Assembly: GCA_910587895.1 (NCBI GenBank)
Contig: CAJUOE010000079.1
Coordinates: forward strand, 1-7,045
DNA from: an uncultured Lachnospiraceae bacterium
GTDB lineage: Bacteria; Bacillota; Clostridia; Lachnospirales; Lachnospiraceae
Reading direction: 5' to 3'
Length of the DNA stretch: 7,045 nucleotides
Shown: in pieces, positions 6,233-7,045 of the stretch
How positions within the stretch are numbered: the stretch's first letter is position 1
Layout: the number at the start of each line of letters is the position of its first letter
Made by a program: the position numbers and the translations under genes
The notes under the pieces: model-generated
The model's database searches: none
The model's input: the letters and a program-made list of their open reading frames with translations, nothing else
What the model was told of the DNA's origin: nothing

Positions 6233-6918
6233 ATTTCAATTCGCGCCACTTCGATAGAGGCGACATATGACGAAGGTGGATATTACCTGGGAAAGACATT
6301 TCAATTCGCACCTCTTCGATAGGGGCGACCAAGGGCGTTTGGATTCCAGAAAGGATTTATTTATTTCAATTCGCGCCACTTCGATAGGGGCGACAAGCGT
6401 CTGAATAATAGCTTCCCTATGTGCAGATTTCAATTCGCGCCCCTATGCTAGGGGCGACTTGTATCCAGACTAATTAACCCATTACAATGAGATTTCAATT
6501 CGCACCCCTTCGATAGGGGCGACGCAGCACATCATCGTGCCTGTAGGGTACGAGTTTATTTCAATTCGCGCCCCTACGCTAGGGGCGACTGATTTGCTGT
6601 CCCACACTACAATTGATAATTTTTTATTTCAATTCGCGCCCCTTCGATAGGGGCGACACGATCTGCTCAATCCATTCCCTCTTCGGCGTATTTCAATTCG
6701 CGCCCCTTCGATAGGGGCGACATACAAAAACGCCCACCAATAGCCACTGTCTAAATATTTCAATTCGCGCCCCTACGCTAGGGGCGACTTGAAGGAATGA
6801 TGGAATTTTACAGCCATTCAGATTTCAATTCGCGCCCCTACGCTAGGGGCGACAATTCCTTTTGAAGTGTCTTAATTCCACTGACGATTTCAATTCGCGC
6901 CCCTACGCTAGGGGCGAC
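6233..6918 (-). CRISPR. CRISPR array, type I-C-like repeat, 11 repeats and 10 spacers
   Basis: Eleven 32-nt repeats start at 6233, 6298, 6363, 6427, 6492, 6558, 6626, 6690, 6757, 6822 and 6887. The ten unique spacers are 33, 33, 32, 33, 34, 36, 32, 35, 33 and 33 nt long. Read on the minus strand the repeat begins GTCGCCCC, forms a hairpin of 7-8 bp and ends GAATTGAAAT. This is the signature of type I-C repeats (GTCGC...ATTGAAAT, 32 nt), whose crRNA keeps the last ~11 nt as a 5' handle after Cas5 cleavage. The array should therefore be transcribed right to left. Repeats at 6757, 6822 and 6887 are identical. Those at 6233, 6298 and 6363 carry stem mismatches, which marks the left end as the older trailer side. 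Subtype is inferred from the repeat alone, as no cas gene is in view. Confidence 0.96.
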
Positions 6919-7001
6919 GTCAGCGGTTGATTTAACCCCAATCAGTCCTATCGATTTCTTTGATAAAAGTTTTCGCTTCTGTCGAAAAACACCAGGCAAA
7001 A
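6919..7001 (-). promoter_or_regulatory. CRISPR leader-like region
   Basis: This stretch adjoins the most conserved end of the array, where the leader is expected for a minus-strand array. It contains AT-rich tracts (AAAACTTTTATC and a T5 run on the minus strand) and no further repeat. A SigA promoter is not obvious. The first 35 bases could in principle be an extra spacer, because ATTTC recurs at 6954, but the rest of that would-be repeat does not match. Confidence 0.5.
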
Positions 7002-7035
7002 TCAAATACCCCGCTGCAAGCAACGGGGTATTTGA
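7002..7035 (-). terminator. Strong hairpin, probable terminator of a minus-strand unit to the right
   Basis: TCAAATACCCCG (7002-7013) and CGGGGTATTTGA (7024-7035) form a perfect 12-bp inverted repeat with a 10-nt loop. On the minus strand it is followed by TTTT (7001-6998), so it can end transcription arriving from beyond the right edge, just before the leader. In type I-C loci cas1-cas2 usually precede the leader, which makes a cas operon the obvious candidate. That is inference. Confidence 0.65.
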
Positions 7036-7045
7036 CCCTCGCGGC

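Noticed and set aside
6954..6985. A twelfth, degenerate repeat at the leader side
   Set aside because: Only the first five bases (ATTTC) match clearly. The stem and GGGGCGAC end are missing, and decay at the leader end is not expected.
6838..7023. Minus-strand 61-codon frame running from the leader into the first repeats
   Set aside because: It translates CRISPR repeat and spacer DNA (repeat-derived VGARIEI-type peptide), a common false gene in type I-C arrays. The same applies to the frame at 6236-6433.

Overview
The window reads as a fragment of a gut-type, spore-forming Firmicute, probably Lachnospiraceae or a relative. The evidence is a clostridial-type GuaB C-terminus, the sporulation proteins SpoVAD and SpoVAE, Gram-positive ribosome binding sites (AAGGAGG-like) and a type I-C-like CRISPR array. 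The first ~210 bases do not fit that host. They encode, on the minus strand, the C-terminal part of an LptF/LptG lipopolysaccharide-export permease of Bacteroidetes type, a protein of outer-membrane bacteria. They join abruptly to the middle of guaB, so the left end is most likely a chimeric assembly join.

Layout: (1) 1-210, lptG-like fragment (-). (2) 205-693, 3' part of guaB (+), ending at a bidirectional terminator (737-778). (3) A minus-strand sporulation block: spoVAD (1734-2747), spoVAE (1335-1691) and a short Asn/Thr/Asp-rich lipoprotein (793-1260). It starts from a SigG-like promoter at 2782-2811 and runs toward the shared terminator. No spoVAC lies upstream of spoVAD; that space holds the promoter and the terminator of the next gene. 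(4) 2929-4464 (-), a membrane-anchored divergent polysaccharide deacetylase with its own terminator. (5) 4583-5932 (-), a MATE efflux transporter. It is preceded by a perfect consensus SigA promoter and a promoter-proximal terminator hairpin that looks like an attenuator. (6) 6233-6918, a CRISPR array of 11 repeats (32 nt) and 10 spacers (32-36 nt), read on the minus strand. The leader side is to the right and the decayed trailer side to the left. (7) 6919-7045, leader-like sequence and a strong 12-bp hairpin that probably terminates whatever minus-strand unit lies beyond the right edge. A cas operon is the obvious candidate, but no cas gene is visible.

All complete genes are on the minus strand. 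The spoVA genes and perhaps the lipoprotein belong to late forespore development (dipicolinic acid uptake). The deacetylase may act on cell wall or cortex, while the MATE pump is a separately regulated unit. The most useful observations are the left-end chimera, the two linked repeat alleles that alternate along the CRISPR array, and the attenuator-like leader with an overlapping short ORF before the MATE gene. I did not find a clearly novel multi-gene system.
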